The notes under the pieces are model-generated. The model saw only the letters and a list, made by a program, of their open reading frames with translations, had not been told where the DNA came from and did no database searches. A DNA stretch of 23,195 nucleotides from a virus: positions 1 to 23,195 of IMG/VR virus record IMGVR_UViG_3300035034_000417; one strand, given 5' to 3'. The position numbers and the translations under genes were made by a program. Below are positions 1 through 7,664 of this stretch, one piece after another (positions within the stretch are counted from its first letter, which is position 1; every line of letters starts with the position of its first letter).

Positions 1-2
1 AG

Positions 3-146
3 GAGAATATTTATAATGTAATGGCAGCAGGAAGTTTAGCAAAATATAGCGGATCAGGTCAAGCAATACCGTCCACCAGTTACTCCCTACTTGACATAGG
101 TACGGAGTATAAAGACGACGACAATATAATTAAAAAGAATGACTAG
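3..146 (+). CDS. C-terminal end of an unknown gene, 5' cut by the window
   Basis: An open frame enters from the left edge and stops at TAG 144-146. It gives at least 47 residues, ending DDDNIIKKND. An ATG at 21-23 (MAAGSLAKYSGSG...) could start a 41-residue protein, but the frame stays open to the window edge, so the tail of a longer gene is equally likely. Its stop overlaps the tape measure start by 8 bp (ATGACTAG), which points to translational coupling and membership of the virion operon. No family is recognised. A tail or baseplate role is only suggested by position. Confidence 0.55.
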   Translation, partial: ENIYNVMAAGSLAKYSGSGQAIPSTSYSLLDIGTEYKDDDNIIKKND

Positions 147-2694
147 AGAAATAGACTTTAAAATAAAAATAGAAAATAAGGATGCTAATAATGCTCTGGA
201 TACTGTTGAAAAGTTAGAACAAAAACTGGCGGATCTAAAGTCCAGTGCTTCCAAATTAGATATAGGGTCTGCACAATTTAAAAAGGCTCAGAAAGAAATA
301 CAAGAAGTTACTGACGAGCTTATAGATGTTGGAGCTGCTGCTGCAGCATCAAATAAAGATCTTGATGCCTTTAAAGACAACCTAGGAAAGGCAGGAAAGG
401 ATGCTTCTAAATCTAAAGAGCAAATTAAGGATCTTTCAGGAGAAGTTAAAAATACAGGTAAAGAAGCCTCTTCTATGGGTGATTCCTTTGATCTTGCTGG
501 CGGTAAAATAGACGAAGTTTCAGGTGGAGCAGTATCAGGACTTATGTCCATATTTACTGCTACTAAAACTGCAGTAGTTGGTATGAACGCCTTAAAAGTG
601 GCGGTAGCAGCTACTGGTATTGGTCTATTAGTTATAGCTGTAGTTGCATTAACCCAAGCATTTTCAAGATCTTCAGAAGGATCAGATACTTTAACTAGGA
701 TAATGGGGCAACTTTCTGTTGTAACTAACGTTATTTTAGATTTGTTTGCTGATTTAGGGGAACTAATAATATCTGTATTTGAAGATCCACAAAAAGCTTT
801 AAATGCCCTTGGGGATTTTTTAAAGAAACAACTTATAAACAGAGTAGAAGGGCTTTTAGAATTAATTCCTGCTTTAGGATCTGCTTTGGTAAAGCTATTT
901 TCAGGAGATTTTTCAGGGGCAGCCGAAGAAGCTGCTAATGCTTTTGGTAAAGCTGCTTTAGGAGTAGAGGATATAACTACTAAATTAACAGATCTTAGAA
1001 AGGGAACAGCTGAATATGCAGCTGAATTAAAAGCTTTATCTGATAGACAAGCTCAAGCTGATAATAAAAACATTAAGGCTAAAGAGTTGGAAATTGAACT
1101 TCTAGAAAAAAGGGCAACTACTGAATCTGAAATTGAAAAGCTTAGGAATAAGGTAGCTGATGAACTTGGTATTTCTGCAGAGGAGAGAATACAAGCTTTA
1201 CAGGCCATTGCCGATAAACAAAATAGTCTAAATAATTTAGAATTAGAAGCTTCTAAGTTAAGAAGTGATGCTTTGTTACTCCAAGCCAAAGGAACTAAGC
1301 TTACTGATGAGGAAAGAACTGCAATTGCTGAAGCTAAAGCCGAAGTTATAGCATTTCAAGGTGAAAGGAATCGAATAGAAACTGAAAGACTTGATGGGGA
1401 AAGAGGATTTAGGGTAGAGGCTTTAGCTAGAGAGAAAGAATTCAATGAAGCCCGACTAGATGCTTATAGAAATACTGAGGATAATATAATTGCAGCTACC
1501 GCGGCTAGAATAGCTAATGAACAACTCGCACTTGAAAGAGAACTTCAGGATGTAATTAATAACGAGGAACTAAAAGGGAAAGCTAAACTGGATGCGGTAG
1601 CTGCTGCAGCAGAAGCCATTGTAGCTAATGAGAAAGAAGCTTTAGAAGAGCAACTAAAAGCTAATGCTATTTCTCTTGATAGACAAATCGCTGACACCTT
1701 GTCTAATACAACTCTTATAGATTCTGAAAAAAGAGATTTAATAGAGTCTCTTAGAGCTACTGCAGAGCAAGAAGATATAGCTGCGGAAGCCGAGTATAAT
1801 AACAGACTTCTCGATAGAGAGAAGCAAGCTATTTTAGATAGGAACAGCGCAATTACAGAATTTGAAGCGGCCCTTGCAGAAGCTAGAGCCGCTGGGGTTC
1901 AATTTGAAGAGCCCGAACCAGCGGCTAATGATTTTGGTGCACAATTACAAAAGGCAAGGGAAGAGTCCGAAGCCCTACTAGAACAACAACTAGAATCTGA
2001 TGCTACCCAGCGGGAAATTCAAAAAGCTAAGTTAGATGCTGATTTAATAGATCAACAAGAATATGAGGAGGAACTCCAAAGGATAAAGACTAATAGTGCA
2101 GGTGTGCAAAAGCAAATTGCTGATGATCTTGCTAATCAAGAGGGGGGAATACGGGAAAGGGAAATAGAATCTTATATAGAATTAACCCGACAAGGATTTC
2201 AAAATGTTCAAATTATAGCAGAAGCTTTTGGTAAAAAAGGAGAAGAGATCGCTAGAGCAGCTTTTGAAGCACAAAAGGTTGTTAATATAGCTACTACTTT
2301 GATCGATACTTATAAATCCGCTGTATCTTCTTATGCTTCCTTATCCGGAATCCCTGTAGTAGGTCCTGCACTTGGGGGATTAGCAGCTGGTGCAGCAGTT
2401 GTCAGCGGAATAGAACAGGTTAATAGAATTAGGAAGACACAGTACAATTCAACTAATGTAGACACTTCTCCTACTCCGACTCCCAATATAAGTTCTGGTG
2501 CTTTACCTACAACTGGTGAACCTTCTACACCTAACTTTAGTTTATTTGGTACTGGGGGTAATACTAATATAGGTGAGGATTTAGAGAATTCTAACGGAAC
2601 GAATCCCCAAGTAATTCAAGCATTTGTTTCAGAAACTGATTTAAGTTCTACTAACAGAAGATTAGATACAATAAGACAGCAGTCGGAATTATAA
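139..2694 (+). CDS. Tail tape measure protein
   Basis: An 851-residue protein with the typical tape-measure build. It has a long charged, Ala/Glu/Lys-rich helical body (coiled coils at about 10-110 and 280-690), a hydrophobic helix at about 153-175 (VAVAATGIGLLVIAVVAL), and a second apolar Gly/Ala-rich segment at about 718-768 (GIPVVGPALGGLAAGAAVV). The C-terminus is Pro/Ser/Thr-rich and probably disordered. Tape measure proteins fill the tail tube, set its length and are ejected with the DNA. At the usual 0.15 nm per residue this one predicts a tail of about 125-130 nm. No peptidase or lysozyme domain is visible. The ATG follows an A-rich leader (AATATAATTAAAAAGA) and overlaps the upstream gene. 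Unusually, the chaperone-like and tube-like genes lie downstream of it rather than upstream. Confidence 0.9.
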   Translation: MTREIDFKIKIENKDANNALDTVEKLEQKLADLKSSASKLDIGSAQFKKAQKEIQEVTDELIDVGAAAAASNKDLDAFKDNLGKAGKDASKSKEQIKDLSGEVKNTGKEASSMGDSFDLAGGKIDEVSGGAVSGLMSIFTATKTAVVGMNALKVAVAATGIGLLVIAVVALTQAFSRSSEGSDTLTRIMGQLSVVTNVILDLFADLGELIISVFEDPQKALNALGDFLKKQLINRVEGLLELIPALGSALVKLFSGDFSGAAEEAANAFGKAALGVEDITTKLTDLRKGTAEYAAELKALSDRQAQADNKNIKAKELEIELLEKRATTESEIEKLRNKVADELGISAEERIQALQAIADKQNSLNNLELEASKLRSDALLLQAKGTKLTDEERTAIAEAKAEVIAFQGERNRIETERLDGERGFRVEALAREKEFNEARLDAYRNTEDNIIAATAARIANEQLALERELQDVINNEELKGKAKLDAVAAAAEAIVANEKEALEEQLKANAISLDRQIADTLSNTTLIDSEKRDLIESLRATAEQEDIAAEAEYNNRLLDREKQAILDRNSAITEFEAALAEARAAGVQFEEPEPAANDFGAQLQKAREESEALLEQQLESDATQREIQKAKLDADLIDQQEYEEELQRIKTNSAGVQKQIADDLANQEGGIREREIESYIELTRQGFQNVQIIAEAFGKKGEEIARAAFEAQKVVNIATTLIDTYKSAVSSYASLSGIPVVGPALGGLAAGAAVVSGIEQVNRIRKTQYNSTNVDTSPTPTPNISSGALPTTGEPSTPNFSLFGTGGNTNIGEDLENSNGTNPQVIQAFVSETDLSSTNRRLDTIRQQSEL

Positions 2695-2704
2695 TATATA
2701 AGAT

Positions 2705-3250
2705 ATGATAAGAATAAATTTAGAGGGTAGTGAATTTAAGCTTCGTAATCTTTGGTCGGAGATAACATTAGGTGAATTGGAGCAAATCCATTCCCTTCTG
2801 AAAGGAAATAGCTTTATCTCCAATTGGAAGAGAATAATAAACCTTCTATCTTCTTGGCCTGAATCAGAAATGGCTAAATGGAATACTAAGGATTTTGTAA
2901 AATTGACAGATCTTATCTTACCCTTGGATGATATAAAGCTTCAAAATGGAATTCAAACCCTTTCTATAGGAGAAAGAAGATTTATCTACGAGCCAAATAA
3001 GATGACAGCTAGAGTAGGCAGGGACATACAGAAAGCTTACTTTAATGAGGACCATTTTTCTTTAATCATGTCTACTGTATTTAAGGAGATAGGTAATTCT
3101 AATTCAGACTGGGAAACTATAAAAGAAAGGGCTTCTTGTCTAAAGGAAGCTACTGCTGATAATTTTATTTCTATTCTTTGGATGCTAAATGCTCAGGTGG
3201 TAATGAACTTAAATAAAAAGATACAACGTGAAGTTAAAACATCTTCTTGA
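2705..3250 (+). CDS. Probable tail assembly chaperone (first of an overlapping pair)
   Basis: 181 residues, mostly helical, opening with a short beta-like stretch (MIRINLEGSEFKLRNLWSEI) and then TLGELEQIHSLL. This W-x-E-I-T-L-G-E pattern is common at the start of tail assembly chaperones. It sits 10 bp after the tape measure gene, and the next gene overlaps it in another frame, which is the usual arrangement for chaperone pairs. Such proteins coat the tape measure while the tube polymerises and are absent from the virion. The assignment rests on context and general look; no signature motif was found. Confidence 0.5.
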   Translation: MIRINLEGSEFKLRNLWSEITLGELEQIHSLLKGNSFISNWKRIINLLSSWPESEMAKWNTKDFVKLTDLILPLDDIKLQNGIQTLSIGERRFIYEPNKMTARVGRDIQKAYFNEDHFSLIMSTVFKEIGNSNSDWETIKERASCLKEATADNFISILWMLNAQVVMNLNKKIQREVKTSS

Positions 3251-3941
3251 AATTAATTCACTAGATTCTACTTCTTTCGATACAGAGATTGATTGGCAAG
3301 TGGAGGTTGTGTCTATTTTAAATGATCTAGATCCTGAGGAAATATACGAATGGCCTTTGGATAGGTTAGAAGTGGCTTATATAAAATTTAAAGAGGACTT
3401 AGAAAGGAAACATTCACCTGTAGAGTGTCTCGAATTTCCGGAATTTAAGCTTCATGCTTTACCTTTTAATAGCATAACTCTAGGTGCTTATATTGATTTA
3501 GAGGTATATTCTTCTAAAGCCGACTCCATAGCCAAAGGACTTTCTATATTGTATAGAAAAAAGATAAATGAAGGGGATCAATTGCATCCACCAGAATTTG
3601 AAAAATATGGTATGTGGGTTAATCATAGACAGAAGATATTTTTAGATTCCGAGCTTATCTCTATAATGGGTAGATGGGACGAATGGATAGAATATAGAAA
3701 AAATCTTATGGAAAGGTATCAAGGACTTTTCGATAATTACCAGGGGGAAGATCCAGAAGATGAGTCTGCCCTTACTAAGGCTCAACTTGAAAAAATAAAA
3801 AGGGAAGAAGCTCAACAAAAAGCTTTTTCTTGGGAAAAAACAATACTGTCTTTATGTAATTCAGATGCTAGTAGATTTAATTACATTCTGAATCTACCAG
3901 TTATTATGGTATTAAATATTATGGCAGCAAAAAAAGGATAA
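3228..3941 (+). CDS. Probable second tail-chaperone-like protein, GTG start
   Basis: 237 residues, acidic and helical, with no membrane segments. A central part (LHALPFNSITLGAYIDLE, about 76-93) again shows the S-I-T-L-G-x-[FY] pattern seen near the start of the previous protein. The frame opens after a stop at 3210-3212. The first usable start is GTG 3228, inside the last 23 bp of the upstream gene, so coupling or a +1 frameshift are both possible. The C-terminus is Ala/Lys-rich (NIMAAKKG). By position between tape measure and tube-like gene it should assist tail assembly. The true start is uncertain, and it could also be an unrelated structural protein. Confidence 0.45.
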   Translation: MKLKHLLEINSLDSTSFDTEIDWQVEVVSILNDLDPEEIYEWPLDRLEVAYIKFKEDLERKHSPVECLEFPEFKLHALPFNSITLGAYIDLEVYSSKADSIAKGLSILYRKKINEGDQLHPPEFEKYGMWVNHRQKIFLDSELISIMGRWDEWIEYRKNLMERYQGLFDNYQGEDPEDESALTKAQLEKIKREEAQQKAFSWEKTILSLCNSDASRFNYILNLPVIMVLNIMAAKKG

Positions 3942-3945
3942 TAAT

Positions 3946-4464
3946 ATGGCTTGTAACGAATTAATGGGTATAGAAAAGGAATGCACAAATAATCTAGGAG
4001 GTGTTAGAGAGATTTATTTAATTTCAGTATATCAAATAGAAAATATAGTATATACCGCTGGAATAATAACTGAAATAAATTTAACAGAAGGAGATTTTGC
4101 TAGGTATGAACCCCCAAACCTTTCTGCTAATTATGATGTTACATACTCTATAGATTCCCTCGGTGTAATAGAATATGAACATAGGATAAATTTTTCAATT
4201 TCCAAAAGACTAAATTCTAAAAACGTAGAACTTCAGAATCTAGCGGGAGGAAATAGGGAAATGGTAGCTATTATTTTAGATTCAAATGAGCAATGGTGGT
4301 TATTGGGAGCTTACTCTGGGCTTACTCTTGATACCTTATCTGGGGGTTCTGGGACTTCATTAAGCGACGGCTCTCAATACAATCTAACTTTGTCTGGAAT
4401 ATCTCCAGTTATGGAAGCTTCTATTTCCCCCGCTTCTATCCCTTCTATTATACCAGAGAAGTAA
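3946..4464 (+). CDS. Tail-tube-like structural protein, MACNE family copy 1
   Basis: 172 residues beginning MACNELMGIEKECTNNLGGV. It is a paralogue of the protein at 6682-7215. The two share MACNE-x2-GI-x-K-x-C-x3-N-x-GGV at the start, a D-x-NE-x2-W stretch at about 110-117 and a GGSGT motif near residue 133, followed by a G-x-x-Y/L-LT strand. The sequence looks all-beta, as tube and decoration proteins do. The likely role is the tail tube or a tube-related protein, since it lies between chaperone-like and capsid genes. Which paralogue builds the tube cannot be decided from sequence. The start is preceded by AAAAAAGGATAATAAT, 4 bp after the previous stop. Confidence 0.55.
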   Translation: MACNELMGIEKECTNNLGGVREIYLISVYQIENIVYTAGIITEINLTEGDFARYEPPNLSANYDVTYSIDSLGVIEYEHRINFSISKRLNSKNVELQNLAGGNREMVAIILDSNEQWWLLGAYSGLTLDTLSGGSGTSLSDGSQYNLTLSGISPVMEASISPASIPSIIPEK

Positions 4465-4497
4465 TTTACAAAATAAAATCCAAATTACTTATAATAT

Positions 4498-5655
4498 ATG
4501 AAATTACCTATTTATAACATAACATTCGATCCAACGGAATTCGAAAGTGGAATAGATATGATCGCTATCACAGAAGATCCTGCTATTGAGGTATTTGCAC
4601 TTAAGTTTAAGTCACATTCAAAAGACGTAATAAGTTCATTTCATTTTGATAACGAAAAGCAGATAATTGCTGGCCCTGTTGCTATCCCAGATAAACCCAT
4701 TTACAGAAAATCTAAAGAACTTGGGGAATACTATGCAGTATTTACCAAGGAGGTAATAGAAAGAATGGCTGAGAAATTCAACGAAGAGCAAAGAGTTATT
4801 AAGTTTAATTCAGAGCACGACGAAAATAAGCCAATAGAAGGCTTTATTAAAGGATCTTGGTTAATAGAGGATACGGAAAAAGACAAAGCTAACTTTTATG
4901 GCTTTACTGATTTACCAATAGGTACTTTCTTCATAGAAGCTAAGATAACTGACCCGGAGCAATGGAAAGAAATCAAAGAAAAAGAAAATGTTGGTTTCAG
5001 TCTAGAAGGTCTTTTAGGTATAACTGAAGCACAATTCAAATCCCAAAAGGATAATACAAATAAAACAAAAAACATGAAGAAAAATAAATTTTTTGCTACC
5101 ATGTTAACTACTAAGAAAACTTTTAACAAGACTACTAAGAAATTCGAACAAACCTTAGTTCAGTCAGAAGAAGAAATACTAGTTGTTGATGAAGGTATGG
5201 AAACTGGAAGTGATGTAGAAGTCATTTCAGAAGACGGTGCAATAGTTACAGCTCCAGACGGGGAATATGCTTTACCAGATGCTGGTAAAACTATCGTAGT
5301 ATCAGAAGGTTCTATTTCAGAAGTTACTGATGTGGAAGTACTGCAAGAAGAGGTGGAAGAAGTAGAGATGGAAGCTGAAGATTCTAAAGAAGAAGAAATG
5401 GAAGCTGAAGATACTAAAGAAGATTCTAAAGAAGAAGAAATGGAAGCTGAAGATACTAAAGAAGATTCTAAAGAAGAAGAAATGGAAGCTGATGCTGAAA
5501 TAATTACTAAGATGGTAGAAATGGAAGCTAGAATAGAAGCTTTAGAAGCTATGTTAGCAGAAGATGATTCTGATTTTAATAAGAAAAACAAATTTAGCTT
5601 AAGTAGAGATCTACAGACTAAGTCTGAAAAGCTTTCCTTCGTTAAATCATTATAA
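4498..5655 (+). CDS. XkdF-like prohead protease fused to a scaffold-like acidic tail
   Basis: 385 residues in two parts. Residues 1-185 resemble XkdF-type prohead serine proteases: IIAGPVAIPDKPIYRK (56-71), YYAVFTKEVIERMAEKFNEE, then FNSEHDENKPIEGF with likely catalytic His107, then NVGFSLEGLLG with likely catalytic Ser168. From residue 193 on comes a lysine-rich start, a beta-like stretch (APDGEYALPDAGKTIVV), a strongly acidic repeat (about 288-333) and a C-terminal coiled coil (MVEMEARIEALEAMLAE). That second part has the character of a scaffolding protein. The gene stands directly before the capsid gene, as maturation proteases do. It would cleave scaffold and capsid partners inside the procapsid. 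The family call is by motif; the catalytic residues are inferred. Confidence 0.75.
   Translation: MKLPIYNITFDPTEFESGIDMIAITEDPAIEVFALKFKSHSKDVISSFHFDNEKQIIAGPVAIPDKPIYRKSKELGEYYAVFTKEVIERMAEKFNEEQRVIKFNSEHDENKPIEGFIKGSWLIEDTEKDKANFYGFTDLPIGTFFIEAKITDPEQWKEIKEKENVGFSLEGLLGITEAQFKSQKDNTNKTKNMKKNKFFATMLTTKKTFNKTTKKFEQTLVQSEEEILVVDEGMETGSDVEVISEDGAIVTAPDGEYALPDAGKTIVVSEGSISEVTDVEVLQEEVEEVEMEAEDSKEEEMEAEDTKEDSKEEEMEAEDTKEDSKEEEMEADAEIITKMVEMEARIEALEAMLAEDDSDFNKKNKFSLSRDLQTKSEKLSFVKSL
5074..5655 (+). CDS. Possible internal in-frame scaffold product
   Basis: Inside the protease gene, Met193 (ATG 5074) is preceded by ACAAATAAAACAAAAAAC, the same A-rich leader found before independent genes in this window. 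It begins MKKNKFFATMLTTKK, immediately after the protease domain. Starting there would give a 193-residue acidic scaffold-like protein without the protease. Phage lambda makes scaffold Nu3 from inside its protease gene C in just this way. The leader is seen; separate translation is inference. Confidence 0.4.
   Translation: MKKNKFFATMLTTKKTFNKTTKKFEQTLVQSEEEILVVDEGMETGSDVEVISEDGAIVTAPDGEYALPDAGKTIVVSEGSISEVTDVEVLQEEVEEVEMEAEDSKEEEMEAEDTKEDSKEEEMEAEDTKEDSKEEEMEADAEIITKMVEMEARIEALEAMLAEDDSDFNKKNKFSLSRDLQTKSEKLSFVKSL
5389..5492 (+). repeat. 42-bp tandem repeat in the protease/scaffold gene
   Basis: Two exact 42-bp units (5389-5430 and 5431-5472) plus a 20-bp partial third copy. Each codes EEEMEAEDTKEDSK. 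A diverged fragment (GAAGCTGAAGATTCTAAA) precedes them. The units make a highly acidic stretch of the scaffold-like tail. Identical codons suggest recent expansion by slippage. Confidence 0.85.
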
Positions 5656-5689
5656 AATAAAATTTAAAAAATAGGCTTATCCACCTATA

Positions 5690-5720
5690 AAAGGATTATA
5701 AAATAAAATAAAATAAAAAG
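5690..5720 (+). promoter_or_regulatory. A-rich translation leader of the capsid gene
   Basis: The start of the capsid gene is preceded by a run of AAAAT units (ATAAAATAAAATAAAATAAA). There is no Shine-Dalgarno sequence. Bacteroidota messages commonly use A-rich leaders to initiate translation, and this is the longest such run in the window, fitting the most abundant virion protein. The rest of the 65-bp gap holds a weak 5-bp inverted repeat (ATAGG...CCTAT, 5671-5688). Confidence 0.5.
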
Positions 5721-6638
5721 ATGAAAAAATACAAATTTGCAATCGTCGATAATACTGTTTACACAGGAAAGGACGCGCTAGATTTTTACAGCTCAGCACT
5801 TTTAGAAGGTGGATCTACTTCTTTATTTAGATTAGTTCCTAACGTAAAGTCTAAGATTAAACTTCCTTCATATAATGCAGGAGAAATTATAAAAGATGAA
5901 GGTTGCGCATGGTCACCATCAGGTGAAGGTACTCTTGACCAAAAGTCTTTTGAAGTATGTGGAAAAGACATTCAATTAGAATTGTGTGCTACTACTTTCG
6001 AAAATAACTTCCTTGGTGAGCTTATGAGACCAGGATCAAACACTGGTGAAGTAGCTCCTCCTGATTTTCTTAACTATATGACTGGAGAAGTTGCTAGAAA
6101 AGTACAGAACGATTTAGAAGTTGCTGCATGGCAAGGTGATGTTGATTCTGTTTCTGGATACCCATTCACTATTTGTGATGGTATTAACAAAAAAGCAGCT
6201 GCTGATGCAACTGTAATTGATGTAACAGGGGAAACAGTAACACTCGCAAATGTTATTGCTGAGATTACTAAAGTTTATAACGCAATTCCTGCTACTATCA
6301 TAAACTCTCCAGATTTGAGAATATTCGTATCTGATAATATCGCAAGATTGTACCAACAAGCTGTTGCAACTGCATCTAACGAAGCTTACTACGTTGGAGC
6401 TAAAGAAGCTAACTTCTTAGGTATACCTTTCGTAGTTGCTCAAGGTCAACTACCAGATGTTATGTTAGCTGGTGTTACTACTAACTTCGTACTTTTAACT
6501 GATTTACTTTCAGATGAGCAAGAACTTAATGTAATTCCTCAAAATGCAGTAACAGGAACAAGAACAGTTAGAATTGCCGGATCTTTCAAAATAGGATTTG
6601 ACTTTTTAGTTGGTTCAGAAGTAGTATACTACGCATAA
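5721..6638 (+). CDS. Major capsid protein
   Basis: 305 residues, about the size of a mature HK97-fold capsid subunit. It follows the protease gene after 65 bp and has the longest A-rich leader here. Visible features are an N-terminal arm (FAIVDNTVYTGKDALDFYSSALL), a segment GSNTGEVAPPDFLNYMTGEVARKVQNDLEVAAWQGD (about 108-140) resembling the long spine helix region of capsid proteins, and a beta-rich C-terminal half ending ...VRIAGSFKIGFDFLVGSEVVYYA. That ending is typical of the last strands of the fold. It has no N-terminal delta-domain extension, so scaffolding is probably supplied by the acidic tail of the upstream gene. It forms the icosahedral shell. The identification is by context, size and ending rather than by an exact family match. 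Confidence 0.85.
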   Translation: MKKYKFAIVDNTVYTGKDALDFYSSALLEGGSTSLFRLVPNVKSKIKLPSYNAGEIIKDEGCAWSPSGEGTLDQKSFEVCGKDIQLELCATTFENNFLGELMRPGSNTGEVAPPDFLNYMTGEVARKVQNDLEVAAWQGDVDSVSGYPFTICDGINKKAAADATVIDVTGETVTLANVIAEITKVYNAIPATIINSPDLRIFVSDNIARLYQQAVATASNEAYYVGAKEANFLGIPFVVAQGQLPDVMLAGVTTNFVLLTDLLSDEQELNVIPQNAVTGTRTVRIAGSFKIGFDFLVGSEVVYYA

Positions 6639-6681
6639 TTTAGTAACTACTAATTAAAAATAAAAATAACAACTAGAAAAT

Positions 6682-7215
6682 ATGGCATGTAACGAAATAT
6701 TAGGTATAGCTAAAGATTGTTTAGGTAATGCTGGAGGAGTATCCAGAATTTGGCTAAATAACGGAGATGCTATCGATATGAGCACGGTCACTTATGATAC
6801 TGATGAAACAGTATCTGCAGCTGATTTAGCTCCAGGAGCAACAGGATTTGTTGAATTTCAATTTAATCCGAATGTGAGTTCATTTACTGATAATATACTT
6901 GTAGATTTAACAACTTCTTCTACATTTTACGATCAGATAGTTAGCTTACAGCTTAGCAGAAGAGAAGCAATTAAGAGACAAAGAATTCTTTTAATTGCTG
7001 ATGGACAACCACCTTTAACTATGATGGTGAAGGATGCAAATGAAAACTATTGGATCTTTGGTCTGAGAGAGGACAAAATGTATCTAACTGGATCAGAAGG
7101 TGGATCAGGAACACTTAAAACAGATCTTAACGGATATGTTTTAACGTTTACCGCACAGTCCGCATTCCCTGCCTTTGCAATAGAGGAATCCGTTGCTCTC
7201 GCTTTGGCATCGTAA
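6682..7215 (+). CDS. Tail-tube-like structural protein, MACNE family copy 2
   Basis: 177 residues, starting MACNEILGIAKDCLGNAGGV. It is a paralogue of 3946-4464, with a similar N-terminus, a DANENYWIFGL segment at about 118-128 and GGSGT near 139. The composition is beta-rich, as in tube proteins. The gene has an A-rich leader (TTAAAAATAAAAATAACAAC) and is closed by the best mid-operon terminator. This suggests it and the capsid gene share an abundant transcript, as expected of the major tail tube protein. An alternative is a capsid decoration protein. Confidence 0.6.
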   Translation: MACNEILGIAKDCLGNAGGVSRIWLNNGDAIDMSTVTYDTDETVSAADLAPGATGFVEFQFNPNVSSFTDNILVDLTTSSTFYDQIVSLQLSRREAIKRQRILLIADGQPPLTMMVKDANENYWIFGLREDKMYLTGSEGGSGTLKTDLNGYVLTFTAQSAFPAFAIEESVALALAS

Positions 7216-7240
7216 GATCCAAGCTTCAAAATAAAATAAA

Positions 7241-7272
7241 AGTCCATCTACAATACGTGGATGGACTTTTTT
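7241..7272 (+). terminator. Rho-independent terminator after the capsid/tube genes
   Basis: An 11-bp stem (7241-7251 with 7257-7267, one G-U pair) encloses the 5-nt loop AATAC and is followed by a T run. It lies 25 bp after the second MACNE gene, so it would separate the abundant capsid-tube message from the portal genes or cause partial read-through. Confidence 0.88.
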
Positions 7273-7287
7273 AATTAAATAGGAAAA

Positions 7288-7653
7288 ATGCTTAATATAA
7301 ATAAGGAACTTCAAAATATAATTCACCCGACATTTTCAGAATTAATGGTAAATCCCTTGGGTGAAATTAGACTTCAATTCAGAAATGAGATGGACAATTC
7401 TCTTATAAGGAGTTGCTTACTTTCGGGTGTGGATAATGAATCCCCTCATATAGTTAGATTCGATACATATTCTATAATGGTTCTTCCAGAAGATGAGGTA
7501 AATCCGGATACTAACGAGATCTCCTTTTCGAAAAATGGGTTTTGGGAATATGAAGCTTTTGAATTACTTCCGGATGATATGGTAAGATCAATAGAAATTG
7601 GAAGATGTAATGTAACCCTTCCTCAAGTGTCTATTCCTGGCGTTTATAAATAA
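7288..7653 (+). CDS. Unknown small virion-operon protein
   Basis: 121 residues, soluble, acidic, with alternating beta-like segments (GEIRLQFRNEM, HIVRFDTYSIMVLPEDEV, RSIEIGRCNVTLPQV). There is no signal peptide or membrane helix. It starts 15 bp beyond the terminator and is followed by the portal gene after 11 bp. A head-neck or minor capsid role is plausible from position only; the family is not recognised. Confidence 0.6.
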   Translation: MLNINKELQNIIHPTFSELMVNPLGEIRLQFRNEMDNSLIRSCLLSGVDNESPHIVRFDTYSIMVLPEDEVNPDTNEISFSKNGFWEYEAFELLPDDMVRSIEIGRCNVTLPQVSIPGVYK

Positions 7654-7664
7654 AATAAAACTTA

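Noticed and set aside
4486-4502. TATAATATATGAAA shared with 17608-17621 as a common promoter
   Set aside because: The TATAAT-like box is only 2 bp from the ATG, too close for a -10 box, and AT-rich leaders make such matches likely by chance.
5160-5591. Minus-strand Ser-rich 143-residue ORF
   Set aside because: Antisense of the acidic Glu/Asp repeat in the scaffold-like tail; no leader or context.
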